In this document: positions 5,823 to 7,641 of the stretch, in pieces
Layout: the number at the start of each line of letters is the position of its first letter
Position numbering within the stretch: position 1 is the first letter of the stretch
Assembly: GCA_021827465.1 (NCBI GenBank)
Contig: JAKAVX010000109.1
Span: forward strand, 1-7,641
Source of the DNA: Deltaproteobacteria bacterium
GTDB lineage: Bacteria > Desulfobacterota_B > Binatia > Binatales > Binataceae
DNA length: 7,641 nt
Direction: 5' to 3'
Position numbers and translations under genes: made by a program
Notes under the pieces: generated by a model
What the model saw: only the letters and a program-made list of their open reading frames with translations
Told to the model about the DNA's origin: nothing
Database searches by the model: none

Positions 5823-6904
5823 GCCGCGGCCCTCCGCTCGGCGAGCTCAAAGCAGACACGCGCGATATCGCGGGCCGCGTTCGGCTTCGCCGCCTGATGC
5901 GTCTTTTGGCCCATCGTGGACAAAGCGGCCGAATCGGAACTGATGCGTTCTAATTCGCGCGCGAGATTCTGTGGCAAAAGGTCGTCGTCCTGGACAATCA
6001 CTGCACCGCCAAGGCGCTCTATCACGTGCGCATTGTGCTCCTGCTGACGGTCCTGATGGAACGGATACGGAACGAAGATGGCAGGACGGGCGGCGAGCGC
6101 GATCTCCGTGACCGCCATAGCGCCGGCGCGCGCAATCACGAGGTCGGCTCCTTTAAGAGCACCCGCGATATCATCTATAAACGGAGCAACTTCCGCCTTG
6201 AGCGGAAGACTCCGGTATCCGGCCCTTACCAACTCCTCATCCGCCTCCCCAGTCTGGTGGACGACGGCCAAATTTATAACATGATTTGCACAGATTTTGA
6301 AAGCTTCCAGTACACCAATATTGAGTCGATGGGCGCCGCTTGACCCTCCTAAAACAAGGATTTGAATTGGACCCTCGATTTTGGGACGGGGTGCCGGGTC
6401 GAAGACGAACCGTACCGGATTACCGGTTGTGACAACCTTTGACGCGTTAAAGGCAGAGGCTGTCTCCTCGAAACCGACGCAGATCTTCCGGGCGAATCGC
6501 GACAGCATCCGATTCGACAGACCCGGACGCGTGTTCTGTTCCATTAAAACAAGCGGTATTCGCCCAAGGATGGCGGCGACCCCTATCGGTGCGGAGGCGT
6601 AACCGCCGGCGCACACGACCACGTCGGGTTTGACCCGGGCGGTAAGCGAGCGCGCCAGGGCAACGGCGCGCGCAAATTCCACGAGCGACTTGATCCGCGA
6701 GCCAAGCCCGCGCCCGCGAAGCCCGTGCACATGGAAAAGTTCGTAACGGTAGCCGCTCGCGGGAAGCCATCGCGCCTCGAGGCCGGTCGAGGTGCCGACG
6801 TAGAGAACTTCGGTTTCGGGGCGTTCGCGCGTCATCTCCTCTCCGAGCGCGACTGCGGGAAACAGATGCCCTCCGGTGCCGCCGCCTGCGATTATCACTT
6901 TCAT
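5819..6904 (-). CDS. murG: MurG, UDP-GlcNAc:lipid I GlcNAc transferase (lipid II synthase)
   Basis: MurG transfers GlcNAc from UDP-GlcNAc to lipid I on the cytoplasmic face of the membrane, giving lipid II, the substrate of FtsW encoded just upstream. The 361-residue length is normal for this GT28 family. The N-terminal Rossmann domain has the glycine-rich loop GGGTGGHLFP at residues 7-16 and MEQN at 121-124. The C-terminal UDP-GlcNAc domain has GGSSGA at 186-191, HQTG at 216-219, RAGAMAVTE at 259-267 and a QQEHNA motif at 287-292. The ATG at 6904 overlaps the ftsW stop as ATGA. No clear Shine-Dalgarno sequence is visible, so coupled translation is likely. The gene is odd in base composition: roughly residues 102-341 are encoded by DNA of about 57% GC with codons such as TTA, ATA and AAT, while both ends are above 70% GC. 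All diagnostic motifs are intact, so the protein is probably functional. Confidence 0.97.
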   Translation of the reverse strand: MKVIIAGGGTGGHLFPAVALGEEMTRERPETEVLYVGTSTGLEARWLPASGYRYELFHVHGLRGRGLGSRIKSLVEFARAVALARSLTARVKPDVVVCAGGYASAPIGVAAILGRIPLVLMEQNTRPGLSNRMLSRFARKICVGFEETASAFNASKVVTTGNPVRFVFDPAPRPKIEGPIQILVLGGSSGAHRLNIGVLEAFKICANHVINLAVVHQTGEADEELVRAGYRSLPLKAEVAPFIDDIAGALKGADLVIARAGAMAVTEIALAARPAIFVPYPFHQDRQQEHNAHVIERLGGAVIVQDDDLLPQNLARELERISSDSAALSTMGQKTHQAAKPNAARDIARVCFELAERRAAA

Positions 6905-7641
6905 CTGACCGCCGGGCGGCGCCCGAGCGCGAGCAGCACTCCGAGCGTCGCCATCGCCATAACGATTGCGCTTCCACCGTAGCTCACGAACGGGAGCGGC
7001 AGTCCCTTGGTCGGGACAAGCCCGACCACGACCGCGATATTGATCAGCGATTGCAGGGTGAGCAGCGCGGTAAGACCAACGGCGAGAAGGCTTGCGAAGG
7101 GATCGGGCTCGTCATGCGCGATACGCATGCCGCGGAAAAGTATCACGCAGAAAAGCACCATCACGAAGGCCGCGCCGACAATTCCGAATTCCTCGCCGAT
7201 CACGGCGAACACGAAATCGGTCTGCGCCTGCGGCAGGTAGAACATCTTCTGATGGCCCGCGCCGAGTCCGACGCCCCATCCACCGCCCGCGCCGAGCGCG
7301 ATGAACGACTGGATGAGCTGAAAGCCCGCTCCGCGCGCGGTCTGCCAGGGGTCGAGAAACGCGGTCAGGCGGCGCATCCGGTACGATCTCGCGGTGGCCT
7401 CGACTGCAAGGGCGAGCAGCGCGATTCCGCCGGTGGCGCCGAGATGCTTGAGCCGCGCGCCGGCCGTGTACAGGATCGCGAACACGATAAACGCGATCAT
7501 CACCGTGCTTCCGAAGTCGGGCTGTTTGAGCGTAAGCAGCGCAACCGGCCCAACGATCACGAAAACCGGGAGCGGCCCGGACTCGAAGTTGTCCATCCGG
7601 TTCTGGCGGCGGCTCAGGAAATCGGCGAGAAAAAAGACAAG
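6901..7641 (-). CDS. ftsW: FtsW, SEDS-family septal peptidoglycan polymerase (partial, N-terminus outside window)
   Basis: FtsW polymerises lipid II into septal glycan strands in the inner membrane, working with the transpeptidase FtsI. The reading frame stays open to the right window edge. Its first visible residues (LVFFLADFLSRRQNR) already match the cytoplasmic loop before a mid-protein helix of SEDS proteins, so the ATG at 7596 is internal and not the start. The visible 246 residues are about the C-terminal two thirds of the usual 370-400. Hallmarks, numbered from the window edge, are QPDFGS at 40-45, FLDPW at 95-99, GFQLIQSFIALGAGG at 106-120, YLPQAQTDF at 135-143 and LPFVSYGGS at 216-224. 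By family knowledge, the Asp of TDF (142) corresponds to the catalytic aspartate in the large periplasmic loop. About five hydrophobic membrane segments are visible. The stop TGA overlaps the murG ATG by 4 bases. FtsW is preferred over RodA because of the dcw context. Confidence 0.95.
   Translation of the reverse strand, partial: LVFFLADFLSRRQNRMDNFESGPLPVFVIVGPVALLTLKQPDFGSTVMIAFIVFAILYTAGARLKHLGATGGIALLALAVEATARSYRMRRLTAFLDPWQTARGAGFQLIQSFIALGAGGGWGVGLGAGHQKMFYLPQAQTDFVFAVIGEEFGIVGAAFVMVLFCVILFRGMRIAHDEPDPFASLLAVGLTALLTLQSLINIAVVVGLVPTKGLPLPFVSYGGSAIVMAMATLGVLLALGRRPAVR

Noticed and set aside
6026..6343. Plus-strand frames inside the low-GC part of murG
   Set aside because: I considered whether a separate inserted gene explains the composition change, but the murG frame is uninterrupted with all motifs, and the antisense frames have no recognisable features.
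7594..7596. ATG at 7596 as the ftsW start
   Set aside because: The frame continues upstream to the window edge with sequence typical of FtsW, so this Met is internal and the gene is partial.
1..7641. CRISPR, transposon, tRNA, rRNA or defence-system content
   Set aside because: No spaced direct repeats, transposase motifs, tRNA-like cloverleafs or rRNA segments were seen; the DNA is almost fully used by seven dcw genes.

Overview
This window is an internal piece of a division and cell wall (dcw) cluster from a high-GC Gram-negative-type bacterium. All seven genes lie on the minus strand. Read in the direction of transcription (right to left), the order is ftsW (5' end cut off by the window edge), murG, murC, murB, ftsQ, ftsA, ftsZ. 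The separate ftsQ and ftsA genes next to ftsZ, and a C-terminal FtsZ peptide of the DIPxFLR type, suggest a proteobacterium-like or deltaproteobacterium-like lineage, possibly an uncultured group such as Binatota. That placement is inference only; no ribosomal RNA or other decisive marker is present.

Layout. Positions 6901-7641 hold the C-terminal 246 residues of FtsW, the lipid II polymerase (SEDS family). Positions 5819-6904 hold murG (lipid II synthase), 4398-5822 murC (UDP-MurNAc:L-alanine ligase), and 3509-4423 murB (UDP-MurNAc dehydrogenase/reductase). Positions 2673-3485 hold a divergent ftsQ, 1459-2676 ftsA, and 133-1395 ftsZ. Three junctions (ftsW/murG, murG/murC, ftsQ/ftsA) are 4-base ATGA stop/start overlaps, and murC/murB also overlap. 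Only murB-ftsQ (23 bases) and ftsA-ftsZ (63 bases) have spacers. This points to one polycistronic, translationally coupled unit. The last 132 bases at the left edge, downstream of ftsZ, contain a GC-rich hairpin and no gene that I can support.

How the genes work together. MurB and MurC make UDP-MurNAc and add its first amino acid. MurG completes lipid II at the inner membrane face, and FtsW polymerises it at the septum. FtsZ forms the cytoplasmic ring, FtsA ties it to the membrane, and FtsQ links the ring to the periplasmic synthases.

I do not see an undescribed system here; the gene content is a normal dcw core. The points worth a second look are local. They are a sharply bounded low-GC, odd-codon segment inside murG; a second LDIPxF motif in the FtsZ tail; a shortened, unrecognisable POTRA region in FtsQ; an 11-base tandem duplication that includes the ftsQ start; competing hairpins ahead of the ftsZ ribosome binding site; and the absence of ddl between murB and ftsQ.
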